64,000 nucleotides of DNA from Anthoceros angustus (GCA_010909165.1 MU008201.1:415288-479287); one strand, 5' to 3'. Numbered from the stretch's first letter, positions 21,925 through 33,131 are shown. Translations and numbers: made by a program. The notes: generated by a model from the letters alone, not told the origin.

Positions 21925-23480
21925 CGGGCCCCTTCCCTTCCCGAGACTCACAGTTAGCCACCAATACCTAACAACGGCGGTCACCACCAAATCCTCCTCA
22001 CCTTCCTCTCTTGCCTGGTGGGCCCTCGCCTGGGTCCCCAGAGGTTGCTCCTCCGAGTCGGTGATGACTCCCTTGCCTCCCGAGTCCGGACCTCGGTGCA
22101 GCCTCGGGCCGCCCCGGACCTCGTGGTCCGCCTTACTGGAGTCCTGACCTCGAGGTCCGGTCGACTTTGGGGTCCCGACCTGTAGTCCGCCTTATTGAGT
22201 CCGGACCGGGTTCGGACTCAAGGGTCCCTGGACTTCTTCGCCGTGGACTCCCGGGGTCCATCCTCTTCCACCTGACTCACATTGTCCCAAGTCCTCCGGA
22301 CTTCTCCTCTATGGCCCTCCTGGGCCCTCCCTTCCTTCCGTGAGGGGTGCGGAAGACCCTCCATCCTAGTGGCGCCCGCCAGGCTACCTCCGCTCCTCCA
22401 TGTGATCCCTTCCCCGCCACATTGCTGCCTTTTTGACGAACAGCCCCATGCCGTCCACCGGCCTTCATCTCCTCCTCCCTCGATCCTTCTCCAGGTCCGC
22501 TTGCTGACCGTGGTGACGCAGACCTCTAGAGCTTTGAGGAGTTCGGGGTAGAAGGCGGTAAGTCCGAGTCGTGACTTGTTAGATTGCCTCCTCCACGCGC
22601 CCGGAGCACCCGATACTCCTTCAGCCAAAGGGCCCCAGCTGGCATGCCTGCTTGTTGGGTCTGCCTCCTTGCCACCCGCCACTGAGTCGGGCAGACCTCT
22701 GAGGCCACCGGAGGGCCCCTTCCCGAGACTACAGTTGGGCCACCTGGCCTAACAACGGCGGTCACCACCTCCTCCTCACCTTCCTCTCTTGCTCTGGTGG
22801 GCCCCACATGCGGGTCCCCGGAGGTTGCTCCTCCTGGCGGGTGGTGATGACTCCCTTGCCTCCCGAGTCCGGACCTCGGGGTGCGCCTCGATTGCGTCAG
22901 GACCTCGTGGTCCCCTTCAGGTCCGACCTCGAGGTCCGGTCTCGACTTTGGGGTCCGGACCTCAGAGTCCGGCCTTATTTCTGGAGTCCGGACCTCGGGG
23001 TTCGGACTCGCGGGTCCCTGGACTTCTTCGCCCCGTGGACTTCCCGGGGGTCCATCCTCTTCCACCGGACCTCCACATTGTCCCAAGTCCTCCAGGACTT
23101 CTCCCTCTATGGCCCTCTCGGGGCCCCCCTCCCTTCCTTCCGTAGCGGGGTGCGGAAGACTTACCTCAGTCCTAGTGGCGTCTGCCATGTCCTGCTCCTC
23201 CATGTGATCCCCTTCCCCGCTGCTGCTGTCTTTGCCGAACAGCGCTCCCATGCTGTCACCGGGGCCTTCATCTCCTCCTCCCTCGGATCCTTCTGGAGGT
23301 CCGTCGGTTGACCGTGGTGACGCAGGACCTCTAGAGCTTTGAGGAGTTCAGCGTGGTAGAAGGCGGTCCAGTCGACTTTGTTGTTGCCTCCTCCACGTGC
23401 GCGCCCGGAGCACCGATACTCCCTTCGCCAAAGGTGCTTTCGGCTGGGCATCTTTGCTGCTTGTTGCCGTCTCCTTGCAG
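21925..23480 (-). repeat. Direct duplication in element B (about 780 bp period)
   Basis: Segment 21,925-22,705 is repeated at 22,706-23,480. Landmarks: CTAACAACGGCGGTCACC at 21,968 and 22,749; the CCGAGTCCGGACCTCGG runs at 22,079 and 22,862; GGAGCACC(C)GATACTCC near 22,605 and 23,408. It covers the C-terminal end of the LTR ORF and the CCGGACTTGAG-rich part of the LTR. Confidence 0.85.
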
Positions 23481-25929
23481 ACCCGCTGATTGGAGTCGAG
23501 AATCCTGAAAGGTACCAAGGAGGCCTCCGTCACTTCCTAGCCTCCTGGCTGCTCCTCCGCCTCCACCTCCTCCGTCGTTGTAGCTCGACCTTACTGCCAT
23601 GGAGCTACGTTCTCCGCCGCCATCGGACAAGCGCACGCTCCTCTCGAGAGCCCTCTCCCTCCGTCCATCTTTGCTTGAGGTCGCCATCTCCCCTCTCGGG
23701 CGGTCCGGCATCTCGCCTGCTCGACTTCCTCGTTCTCCAACTCGGCGATGTCCAACTCCACGGATCGCCGCCAACTCCCCTCTGCCTCCCGATTGGGGAC
23801 GGGGCGGGCTCGGGGTGAGGCTGCCGGTGCCCTCCGCTCCCGTCCTCTCGCCCTCCCACGCCTCCTCCCTTCCGCCACTCTGGTAGGGGCAGGCAGATGC
23901 GCTCTGGGCGCGTTGGTATGTCTTAGCCTTTTTGCTTCCAGGTGGCCGAGGTTTACCACCGGGCGTCATGGGCTCTGCTTTCTTGTGTCATGACCATGAC
24001 CTCCTTCTTGGGCCTCCTCCGGTTGGTGTGGGGAACCAAGAGGAGGGAAGGCGGGAATGTCTTCCCACACCTCCCCAGGTGGCGAGGGGTCCGTTCAACG
24101 TATGAGTCGGAATCCTCCAGTCGTTCCTCCTCCCGACCCGCTTGGTCCGGCCAGACCAGACCTCGCCTCCCGCGTTCTTCCTTCTCGCCTCCGCCTCAGG
24201 TAGCGGCCAGCCCCTTCCGTGGCGCCCGCCTCCTCTTCCCCCTCCTTGGGGAGGTTCATGTGCCCCACATGGATGATGAAGCAGCGACATGACGGGTGGC
24301 TTCTCACTTCGCCTTCCGGCCTCCCTGGTTGATTCGAGGAAGATGATCTCGCCCCGGTCGGGCGTTCCCCCTCGTAAGGCGTGGAGGAACACCGTGATTA
24401 TCCCCAAGGTGGTCCACCTTGGTGAGCATATTCCGGTGGGCGATGATCTTCGCCCGCTGCCGTACCCTCCTGTCCGGGAGGTCCAGGCATCGACCACCGT
24501 TGGAGGATCGCTGCCGTTCGGTCGCAAGCAGGGGCCCGGCCGCCTCCTTCCCCTTCACCCCAGAACCACTCCCCTACCCCTCCTGGCGGTTGTAGGCCTC
24601 GGGACCTCCATGGTCCACCTCCTGGGGTCCTCCCGCAGGTTCTTGGAGCGGACCTCCTTGTTTGCCGCTGCCAGCATCTTCCGGGCATACTCCCGGACTA
24701 GGGCGACGTTGTCAAAGGTCCAGACAGCCTGGAAAATATCTAGGTTCCAGTCCTCCACCAGCTCCTGCGCCTCCTCCAGCCAAGGACCGAAGTCCAGGTA
24801 GCGCTTGGTGACGATGTTACGTTCCACCAAGCGCCATGGCTCCCATACCTTTGCCGCCTTCTTGGGTCCCATCGCGCTCCCCTTGTTCCGCTGTTGGGGC
24901 TTGAAGCTCAACAACCTCACGTTCCTCGCATTGCGTCGGATCGCTCCAACCACAGGGCGCATGAGGGTGCTCAGGCGCTTGAAAAGACAACGCCCGGTGG
25001 TGTCGGCGAGGCTGCGAGAACCGCCGAGGTTCATGGGCTGCCTGGCCGGCGCCCGACCGGCCCGCCTCCCTTCTGTGGGTCCTCCGCAGTGGTGTTCGTG
25101 GGGAACCAAGAGGAGGGAAGCGGGAATGTCTTCCCACACCTCCTGGTGGCGAGGGGTCCGTTCCAAACGTATGGAGTCCGAATCCTCCTGGCCGTCTCCT
25201 CCCGACCCGCTGGTCCGGCCGACCTGACCTCGCCTCCCGCTCTTCCTTCCGCCTCACCGGGTGGCGGCCAGCCCCTCCGTAGCGCCCGCCTCTTCCCCCT
25301 CCTTCGGAGGTTCTATGTGCCCCACACATGGATGATGAACACGACCACACGACGGGTGGCTTCTCACTCTCAGCCTTCCGGCCTCCCGGGTTGATTCAGC
25401 GAAGATGATCTCGCCTCACAAGGTTTCTCTGTAAGGCGTGGAGGAACACCACATTATCCCCAAGGTGGTCCACTCCAGGAGCATATTCCAAAGGACGATG
25501 ATTCGCCATCGCTGCATTCTCCTCGGCCCAGGAGGTCCGCATCTGCCACCTGGAGGATGGCCTGCCTCGGTCGCAGGGCCGCCCGGCCGCCTCCACCTTC
25601 CCCTTCACCTTCGGGGCCCCGAACCACCCCCCATTTCTCCTCCACCGGGCTGTGAGACCGCCTCGACCTCCATGGTCCACCTCCCGGGGTCCTCCCTGGT
25701 GTTCTTGAGCGGACCTCCTTGTTTGTCAGCCAAGATCTTCCGCATACCCCGGGACTAGGGCGACGTTGTCAAGGTCCGCATGTACTGAAAATATCTAGGT
25801 TCCGGCCTCCACCAGCCTCAAGGCCTCCACCAAGGACTGAGTCTGTAGCGCTTTTGGGGCATGTTATTGCTCCACCAAGCGCCATGGCTCCCATACCTTT
25901 TGCCGCCTCATTTGGGTCCCATCGCTGCG
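22560..25929 (-). pseudogene. Unrecognised LTR-embedded ORF region, element B copy
   Basis: This is the best copy of the N-terminus. ATG at 24,872 (minus) starts MGPKKAAKVWEPWRL and stays open for 105 codons through VERNIVTKRYLDFGPWLEEA, FQAVWTFDNVALVREYA, ANKEVRSKNL and DPRRWTMEVP. The start region is duplicated at 25,929-25,700 in a worse state. Downstream blocks in shifting frames are LTKVDHLGDN (about 24,415), TPRHQEVWEDIPASLLLVP-like (24,060 and 25,150), a Ser/Arg/Glu-rich stretch, and FYHAELLKALEV near 23,345. The conserved aromatic/acidic spacing suggests a real folded domain, possibly gag-like; the family is unknown to me. Confidence 0.5.
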
Positions 25930-26130
25930 CTCCTTTGTTAAATGACCGGAGAACTTGAAGCTCAACAACCCTCATCGCTCTGCCCGGCTGAGTCGGTCGC
26001 TGCCGCTCCAGCGATCGAGCGGGCCGCATGAGGGTGCTCGAAGCGCTGAAAAGACAATTCTGCAGGAGTGTATGTCGTAGCGAGACCTGCGGTGAACCGC
26101 CGCGAGGTTGCTTTGAAGAATGACCTCACA
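24023..26130 (-). repeat. Second direct duplication in element B (about 1,065 bp period)
   Basis: Segment 24,023-25,086 recurs at 25,087-26,130. GTGGGGAACCAAGAGGAGGG occurs at 24,028 and 25,098, and the MGPKK start region occurs at 24,872 and about 25,929. The ORF start is therefore present twice, with the upstream copy more damaged. Confidence 0.85.
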
Positions 26131-26737
26131 AGCCTCCGCCCGCTCCGATCCGAGAGTAACCGCCATGAATGCAGCGGTGCTCAGCTGCCCGTTTAATCGC
26201 ATCAAAGGCCTCGCATGGCTTTCCGCCACGCTTCCGCCTATCGCTTACCGGCCCTTACATACATGGCGCTATACCCGGGCGTGAATACCTCTCTTGTGCT
26301 TATAACAGGCCACCGGTCAACCCTACGGTCCGTCTGGCCAGATGCCCGCCCACCTCTCGATCACCAGGTCCCACGCATGGCCCCTCACATGAAATCACGG
26401 CCCTGACTCCTAAGTTACCAAGGTTTACACGCGTCATCCATCCGTAAAACCGAGGAGTGTAGTCCGGATTTACTTGCGGGCACCGGAAAGGGTCCGGGCT
26501 CCCTCTAGAGTGGGGAGTCCGGGGAGGCTCCTCCGGGAGTGTGCTCCTGCAGTGCTCGGGTCTTGACCTACCTGTAGTCCTTCGGCCTACTCCGAGTCCT
26601 TCGGCCACCTTACCTGAGTGCGGCAACCGAGTACTCCGGACTTATTTCTTCCTTTCCGCCTTATTTTCTACTCCACGCCTACGAAAAAAACAAAACCTAA
26701 CTCATTTTCTACCCAAGGGGAGAGTCCGCGGTCCACA

Positions 26738-26742
26738 GGTAT
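26738..26742. repeat. Right target-site duplication of element B (GGTAT)
   Basis: GGTAT directly after the terminal CCACA; satellite sequence resumes with CCTCGTAGGACCATGAAG. Pairs with GATAT at 21,082-21,086. Confidence 0.65.
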
Positions 26743-27545
26743 CCTCGTAGGACCATGAAGTTGGGGATGAGTGGCACCCCATTCGAATACTGATCCGTTC
26801 CTGCACGTTTATGGAGATGAAGGCATGATGGTTTTATAACAGGTATCTCCGTAGGGCCATGAAGCTGGAGACGGGTGGCACTCTGTCGGGCCATGAAAGT
26901 TGGGGACGAGTGGCACCATGAAGTTGGGGACGAGTGGCACCCTATTCGAGCACTAAGAGCATTAATGTGTCCCTGCACATTGTGGAGATGAAGACATGAT
27001 GTTTTATAACAGGTAGCCCCATAGGACTATGAAGTTGGGGAAGGGTGGTACCCCTAGGACCATGAATCTGGGGGACGAGTGGCACCCCATTCGAGCACTG
27101 AGAGCACTGATCCGTCCGTGCATGCTGCAGAGATGAAGGAATGATGTTTTATAATAGGCTAGCCCTCTAGGGCCATGAATATGGGGATAGAAGGCACCCC
27201 GTACGGCCATGAAGCTGGGGACCAGTGGCACCCCATCCAAGCACTGATCCATTCCTACATGTTGCCACCCCTAGGACAATAAAGTTGGGGACGAGTGGCA
27301 CCCCATCCGAGCATTGATCCGTCCCTGCATGTTGGCACCTCGTAGGGCCATAAATTTAGGGAACATTGGCACCCCATCCGAGCACTGATCCGTCCCTTGC
27401 GGCTTTGGTATCCCATAAACCATGAAGTTGGCACGTTGAGCATATTGATCCGTTATATGTTGCGGAGATGAAGGCATGATGTTTTATAATAGGTAGCCCC
27501 ATAGAGCCATGAAGCTGAGGATGAGTGGCATTCCATCCCCCATCC
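26738..27545. repeat. Satellite array, right part
   Basis: Units made of CATGAAGTTGGGGACGAGTGG, CACCCCATTCGAGCACTGA and GATGAAGGCATGATG...TTTTATAACAGGTAGCCCC continue the variant that begins at 20,955. Unit length varies and units decay towards 27,545. Together with 20,429-21,086 this was one array before element B inserted. Confidence 0.9.
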
Positions 27546-28109
27546 AAGTATTGATCCATCCTTGGAAAACTTAATTGGAGGGTTCTAATGAACTCATGTA
27601 TGGATGTCACTAAAGTCTTGGGCTTTAAGGTCACGATCACCCATAAGTATCATTTTTTATTATTATCTCATTCATGTTCGACAATAAGGTATTGTGATAA
27701 TTTAGTCTTCAGAAAGGGTTAAAAGCTTCCCTTTGAACTCAAGTCTTAAAAATGAACCAAAAAAAAAAAGTACCGTATCTACCTAGTGTTCAAATTGTTT
27801 GAAAGGCTCATGTCCCATACGTGACACCTATTTACAAAGTAATTTGCACTATAACATAATTTTAGTGGTGCTCCCATATCAATGGAATAGTCGGTTCGAA
27901 TATTGTCTTTCACACGAGCAATTTTGGTTCAAATCCGGCAGCGGAAGGTGAGAAATGTACGAGGTACTCATCAACATTTCCTCGGACCCGACTCCCTTGG
28001 TCACGCTCCACATGAGCTAGTAGCCGAACCCTCGTGCAGATTCAGGATTGGCATTATGCGGCTACGAAAGTAATCTACATATTTGGCGTTCTGAAATTCC
28101 AGGTTATTT
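27546..28109. other. Spacer between satellite and exostosin-like fragment
   Basis: Contains an A11 run near 27,760 and no recognisable gene, repeat or RNA. Confidence 0.3.
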
Positions 28110-28480
28110 TGCCAACCACAAGGACGTGGTCTTTCCCACCTTTCCGATGCCACCACGTCTGCGTCTCCAGCCACTGGATCGGATCATGAGGCAGGTAATA
28201 CCGGTGTTGAATAGAGGCGTTGGAGCCAAATTTCCAATGCAAAACATCAAACCCTGCATAGAAAGAAGGGAATGCAGAACAAAGAAGCAGAAGCCGGCTC
28301 GGACTTCAGGCACCTGTCGCAGAAGTTTCGCACAAAACAGGATCTCCAGAAGGTATTGATCAGTCTCAACCCACCTGTATGCGGTCAGCAGGCACCAATG
28401 CTTGATGATTCCTCACCTTGCCCATTCCAGAATTTGGAAAGAACTCGCAGAGACTGTGCCATGGGCATGATCGAGGCATA
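28110..28480 (-). pseudogene. Exostosin (GT47) gene fragment, diverged paralogue of the neighbouring gene
   Basis: The segment aligns with 29,318-29,660, the middle of the exostosin CDS, over its whole length with substitutions and several indels. On the minus strand it keeps MQGLMFCIGNLAPTPLF in the wrong frame and the codons corresponding to the WWHRKGG and LDVLHWNFAS parts of the domain, but frame is lost. It lies just downstream of the 3' end of the intact gene in the same orientation. The amount of divergence suggests a fragment of a different family member or an old partial tandem duplicate, not a recent copy. Confidence 0.85.
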
Positions 28481-28541
28481 AAAGAATTGCCTCATCTGAA
28501 GCACGAGACTTTACGGACAATGTTTTGATATTGAATGTAAT

Positions 28542-30518
28542 TTACATATTTGAATCTCGCGTATTAGCCCGATGTATCATGTTGCGGAGACTTACATCAA
28601 AAGCATCGGTAAACTCAGAAAGCTTCGCACCAGGCTGTGCATACAGCAGGTGAGGCATAATTTCAAGCAGAATGGTTTTCCTCATCTGTTTCAATTTAGA
28701 CTCCGGCACCTGTTGGAGTCTGGACACTACATCCACAATCCCGTTCCGCACATCCTCGTGAGGAATATATACTGAGTAAGAACGATAATCCTGTGGGAGG
28801 TGCCACGGATATTGAGCATAAGCAGAAACAGGATCAAAAATCACTGGAATGCAGCCAGCGATAAGGGAGTCAAAGATAGACCGCCTGGTCAAGCTGTCTC
28901 CACTTGGTTGCATACAGTAGTGGGAGTTCAGAAAGAGCTTCATTGTGGCCTCAGGCTTGAGACAGAGATGCTTGTGGCACCTCAGTACCCGACACAGACT
29001 CGCATTCCTCTTCTCTTCACACTGTTGGATAAGCCGAGTACGGATGCTGTCGGGGTCATCAGGCCTTGGCATCCCCGCGAAGCTGACCAAACTGTCTCTA
29101 GTACTGTGAAGTGCAACCTGCTGCCACATCCTGATGTCGTTATCTGAGGAAGGGTGAAAATAGGTTGGATAAGGCACCCCGATATCGTTTTCATCCCAGG
29201 GATCCCTTTCAATCAAGAGCCTGGTTAGGTTCTGCATCTGAGGAAGCTTGAGCAAGGAGCTGCCCCAGGACGTACTTCTGTTGTCCCACCGTCTGAGATC
29301 CCAGGTGACTGTTCCGACCAGAAGGACATGGTCTCTCCCACCTTTCCGATGCCACCATGTCTGCGTCTCCAGCCACTGGACCAGATCATGAGACAGCTGA
29401 TCCCGCAGTTCAGCAGTGGCGTTGGAGGCAAAGTTCCAATGCAAAACATCAAGCCCTGCATAGTAGGGGATGTAGAACAAAGAAGCAGAAGCTGGATCGG
29501 ACGTCAGGCACCTGTAGTGCAGAAGCTGAGCATGAAACAGGACCTCCAGAATGTATTGGAAAGTCTCAAACCATCTTCCAGCAGGTAGCAAAGCTTCATC
29601 GTACCTCACTTTCCCCATTCCAGAATTTGAAAAGAATTCGCAAAGACTGTGCCAGGGCACGATCGTGTTGCAACTGGCAGCCAAATCCGCATTGAACCTA
29701 CTCGGCAGATCATACACATACACGTACCTCCCATCACAAGATTCGGGACCTTTGAAATTCTGCTTGACTGTTACTCCGGAAATGCGGAGCTTGTCCGCAT
29801 TGACCACCACCTCCGCCAGCACCTCCTGCTCTGATCGCCTGCCAGAGCTGCTTATCTGACGCTTTGAATCTCTCATAGCGCTTTCCTCGTCACCCGACCT
29901 GTTACTTCCTTGCTCCTCACTCTGTCTTCCCTCTGGCAATAATCCAATACTGCCACTGTCACTCGAAGCCTTCTCTTTCCCCTCCAATCCAGAGGAAGAC
30001 AGGAGCTTTACATCTCCAAGTTCTTTGACAGAATAAGAGGTATCATGTCCCTGCACGTTTCCCACTAGCAAAGAATCCAGATTCTGCTCTACAGCACCTG
30101 TCTTAAGATCGAGCGCAAGACGACTTCCGGCATTGTGGACAGCAGCTGAGTCCACTCGAAGCGCAGGATTCGTGTCACGCATATCGAACCATGAATAACA
30201 TGATTCCCTGCACGGTAACGGGAGCTGCGCAATCATCAAGACAGTCCAACCACAAAATACGATCACCAGAAACATGGAAGGGACAAGCAGCATGCGCACA
30301 AGGCGAGCCGGGAACGAGGATTGGCGCTTCATCAGCCCCATGAAAGAAGCCTCCACCAGCAACTCCACCAGCCTCCGTCTACCCTTTCGCCTACCACGCC
30401 CCGGGAGATCATAACCAGTTCCTGGAGGACATGCATCTTTGCACTGTGCACACACTTTTCTTACATAGTCTGGAGTCCCAGCGCTGAAAGCGCTGACAAC
30501 GCTGACAAGCGGTTTCAT
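28542..30518 (-). CDS. Exostosin-family glycosyltransferase (GT47, MUR3/XLT2-like xyloglucan galactosyltransferase)
   Basis: A single open frame of 658 codons without introns. Residues 1-70 are a cytosolic tail with a basic patch (GRGRRKGRRR, 40-49). Residues 73-97 form one hydrophobic signal-anchor, as expected for a type II Golgi enzyme. Residues 100-255 are a Ser/Gly/Glu-rich stem. The exostosin domain runs from about 261 (CDGRYVYVYDLPSRFN) to about 600, with GRDHVLLVGTVTWDLRRW at 394-411, NDIGVPYPTYFHP at 444-456, and the donor-binding type motif YCMQPSGDSLTRRSIFDS (534-551) followed by AGCIPVIFDP (554-563). The family transfers galactose to xyloglucan side chains in the Golgi. Length and wording fit the MUR3/XLT2 clade, but substrate specificity (xyloglucan position, or galacturonic acid) cannot be read from sequence. 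The ATG at 30,518 is chosen because it gives the full anchor; M60 or M63 would also keep it. Confidence 0.93.
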   Translation of the reverse strand: MKPLVSVVSAFSAGTPDYVRKVCAQCKDACPPGTGYDLPGRGRRKGRRRLVELLVEASFMGLMKRQSSFPARLVRMLLVPSMFLVIVFCGWTVLMIAQLPLPCRESCYSWFDMRDTNPALRVDSAAVHNAGSRLALDLKTGAVEQNLDSLLVGNVQGHDTSYSVKELGDVKLLSSSGLEGKEKASSDSGSIGLLPEGRQSEEQGSNRSGDEESAMRDSKRQISSSGRRSEQEVLAEVVVNADKLRISGVTVKQNFKGPESCDGRYVYVYDLPSRFNADLAASCNTIVPWHSLCEFFSNSGMGKVRYDEALLPAGRWFETFQYILEVLFHAQLLHYRCLTSDPASASLFYIPYYAGLDVLHWNFASNATAELRDQLSHDLVQWLETQTWWHRKGGRDHVLLVGTVTWDLRRWDNRSTSWGSSLLKLPQMQNLTRLLIERDPWDENDIGVPYPTYFHPSSDNDIRMWQQVALHSTRDSLVSFAGMPRPDDPDSIRTRLIQQCEEKRNASLCRVLRCHKHLCLKPEATMKLFLNSHYCMQPSGDSLTRRSIFDSLIAGCIPVIFDPVSAYAQYPWHLPQDYRSYSVYIPHEDVRNGIVDVVSRLQQVPESKLKQMRKTILLEIMPHLLYAQPGAKLSEFTDAFDVSLRNMIHRANTRDSNM

Positions 30519-30847
30519 GAACCGATCTAGGCTACCGGGATTGCTTGAGTTGGGTCTTGGATTTTAGCTGAACTTGTGGCTGCAAAAAAAAGTACCCAGT
30601 CGATGTGTTGATTGCTCTAATGAAGTTGCGCATTGGCCGGTCCATGATAGAAGGAGAAGAAGGAAGTCTGTTATAGTCCACTTGGATGGAATGTTTCTAT
30701 CGTGGGACTCGGTAATTGACAACTTGTACCAGCATAACATCGCTTCTCAGCCGGCCCTGACTTTGTCTTGTCGTCTTGTCCAGATTACTAGATTACTCCA
30801 CTTCGAACTTCGGCCAGAGTGCAGTAGAGCACTACTATTTCTCAAAT

Positions 30848-30861
30848 TTTTTTATATAAAT
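30848..30861 (-). promoter_or_regulatory. Possible TATA box of the exostosin gene
   Basis: TTTATATAAAAAAA on the minus strand, about 330 bases upstream of the ATG at 30,518. This would imply a leader of about 300 nt. AT-rich plant flanks contain such words by chance, so this is tentative. Confidence 0.3.
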
Positions 30862-31888
30862 ATCCAAAGAAGATAGAATTTTAACGATATGTAGAGGAGT
30901 ATGTTTCGCGGCCCTCTGGCTGTACGGTTGTTTAATAGTTCTATCTCGTGTTGGAACTTGGGTAGGGTCTAGAGTAGGTGGGGTGCTCTGCCGGACCGGA
31001 GGTCAAATGGTGCACAGAAACGTACATAACAGAGTTATGTACATGACAAGCTTCAACCTACCCACTGAAGGTGGGGAATGACAATTTGGGTTAGCAGCAA
31101 TCTTCTCAAGGTAACGGTCCTACAAAGGTCTACGAAAGCAATGCAAAACAAAATGGCATAAAAGCGGATGTTCACCACAAGTCATAGTGATGTGGCAAGT
31201 ACACAACATAATAGTGGTTGGGCCTCATAGCAACAGAATGTTAAAAAACAATTCTTTTTGTCAACCCAAGTGAGGTGCAACAGCGATGCAGGAATGAGAA
31301 GGCAGCTCACCTCTCGCCTGCTAGCATCTGCAGACATACGCTGAGTAATCCACAAGAGAAAGGAGTTTGGATGCCCAAGGGCCATGCCATGTTACATTGG
31401 AAGGCCTCCCTCCTTACAGAAACTGAGGACTCTCTTATAATTCTCAAGCAGCTCATCTCCCTTGGACTCATTAATTTGTTAGCGGCTACACCGAGCCCTA
31501 TATTCCATTTTGTGCATAAAGAATACATACTCTACACTTAGCTACCTAGCCATGGGCCTAGCTTTGCAGAAGGTAGGGCCAGCCTTATGTAATTTTCTAC
31601 TAGAAATTTCAACACTTTGTATCTCCATGTAACTGTGCATTCATATGGTTTCACCCCTAAAAGACCATACACGGGCTCAAGTGCGCAACACAACTTGAGA
31701 TGCTGGAGAATTACTACTAGTCACCACGAGAAATCCAAGGAAATTGATCGATACTACATGTATCATCGAGAGAGCAATGGGCCCCTTCACAAAATGGATC
31801 CGCCATAGAAGCAAGCTTCCATGATTTCCTAACCGGGTTCATAAAACTAGGCCCCATGTGCGTGGCATACGCACTATGCTGGTGACAG

Positions 31889-31892
31889 GGAG
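31889..31892. repeat. Candidate left target duplication of element C (GGAG)
   Basis: GGAG(T) lies at the left LTR edge and GGAG(C) at 39,711-39,715 beyond the right LTR edge. Four of five bases agree; the exact left edge is blurred by a small deletion in the LTR end. Confidence 0.4.
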
Positions 31893-33131
31893 TCATGCTG
31901 ACCAACGATGGGATACTGCCGCACAATCCCGTGTGTCGCTTGTGGTAATGGAGTCCGCTCCCAAGAGAATGATAGCTATTGCGGCGCTTCTCACCTTTCT
32001 TCAGTCCACTTCACCTTAACACACTCAATCTTCGCTTACACAGCTATTTATAACGCTTCACCGACAGCCGGTGTGGCCAAACGCTTAGGACTGCTTGCGC
32101 CCGCTTCGTCATTACGTTCTTCACCCGTTCCTCATCGCCTTCTACACTTATCAACCTTGGAAAAGAACGCAAGTGGCTACACGACCTCCTACGCTGTTCA
32201 CGGGCCTCCGTCCGGCCTCGCAGACACCCTCCCAAGTACCTCCACACGCCCGGCCCTCGACGTTGGACCGCCTCGACGAACAAGGTCCCCTGCCCTTCCC
32301 CGCACACACCACCACACGCTAAGTCCGTCACGGGACCTTGACCGCCTCCCGAGTCGCCGTGCTCGCCATGACTGTGACTCTAGCAAGAAGACGCCCAAGG
32401 GTCCGCAAGAACGCGATCAACACCAAGAGAAAGATACTTTACTAGAGCGGCCTCACCCCTCTTATACTCACGCCCAAGGTGGCCTTATTACACTTTATTC
32501 TCGAATATGGCCTCAAGATGCCCTAATCGGCCGCCTACCATCCTATTTCCTCCCCTATCTCCTCTCATGTGGGTGCCAAGATCCTGCGGATGGGTGGTCC
32601 AATCTCCGTCCCCGATAGCTGTGCGCCCCAATCGGATGATCCGTGAGGCGGGCCTCCTCTCCGGAATCGTCTTATTACACGCGGTCTCGACAACCGCCTA
32701 CCACGACGTCATCCTCCCCTCGGCCTCCCCGGGTCCTCGCCGGGGCCACCCCCATCTCGCCCCTAGCGTAGGGGCCCCTCCATCGCAGCAGCCGGACTCG
32801 AGGTCTCCGCCTGACTCCCAACTCGGAGTCCGCTTATTTCTCGAGTCCGCCGGCCAGGTCCGACCTTGTCTCGGGTCCGGACTTACCCCTGCAGATCTCA
32901 AGGGTATCCGAGCTTCCGGACGCCCGAGTGTAGTCCCGAGTTTCCAAGTGAGTCCTGCCCGAGTGGTCCGGGTTTAGTCGAGGTCCGTTTAGTCCCGAGT
33001 GGTCCGTACTCAAGTCCCGGAAGCGCCATCCGTGCTTATTCCTCCTTTTCCGCCTTATTTTACTATTCCAACCTACAAAAAAACAAAACCCCACTTATTT
33101 CCTAACCCCCAAGGGAAGTCCGTAGCCCACA
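31893..33131 (-). repeat. 3' LTR of element C
   Basis: Pairs with 38,493-39,710 over its full length, including the terminal GCCCACA (LTR start on the minus strand). The pol stop codon at 33,095 lies inside this LTR, so the last GLPLGVRK residues are LTR-encoded. The body includes CGGACTTGAG-type words and the conserved CTTTACTAGAGC and ACACTCAATCTTCGCTTACA segments. Confidence 0.88.

Larger units (their letters stand above)
21087..26737 (-). mobile_element. Element B: solo long LTR of the element A family, inserted in the satellite
   Basis: On the minus strand it starts TGTGGACCGCGG at 26,737, then shows the T-rich and ATAAGGCGG motifs of the LTR start, then the ORF region, then the LTR body, and ends CCACA at 21,087. 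There is no PBS, no gag-pol and no second LTR start inside, so a terminal-repeat element with two LTRs does not fit; a single LTR does. The flanks are satellite on both sides, with a near-perfect 5-bp target duplication. Two internal direct duplications inflate the 5.65 kb; without them it is about 3.8 kb. Confidence 0.75.
30519..31892. other. 5' flank of the exostosin gene and spacer
   Basis: No further gene is supported. The part next to the gene is its likely leader and promoter; the rest to 31,892 has short chance frames only. Confidence 0.4.

Noticed and set aside
22789-23311. Pro/Ser/Gly-rich plus-strand frames in element B
   Set aside because: They are antisense to the element and arise from CCGGACCTCGAGG-type repeats.
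21087-26737. Element B as a TR-GAG type element with two LTRs
   Set aside because: No second LTR start, no PBS and no repeated LTR body were found inside; a single LTR with target duplication explains it better.
28572-30530. Several plus-strand frames of 60-115 codons across the exostosin gene
   Set aside because: They lie antisense to a 658-codon frame with a complete GT47 domain and show no motif of their own.
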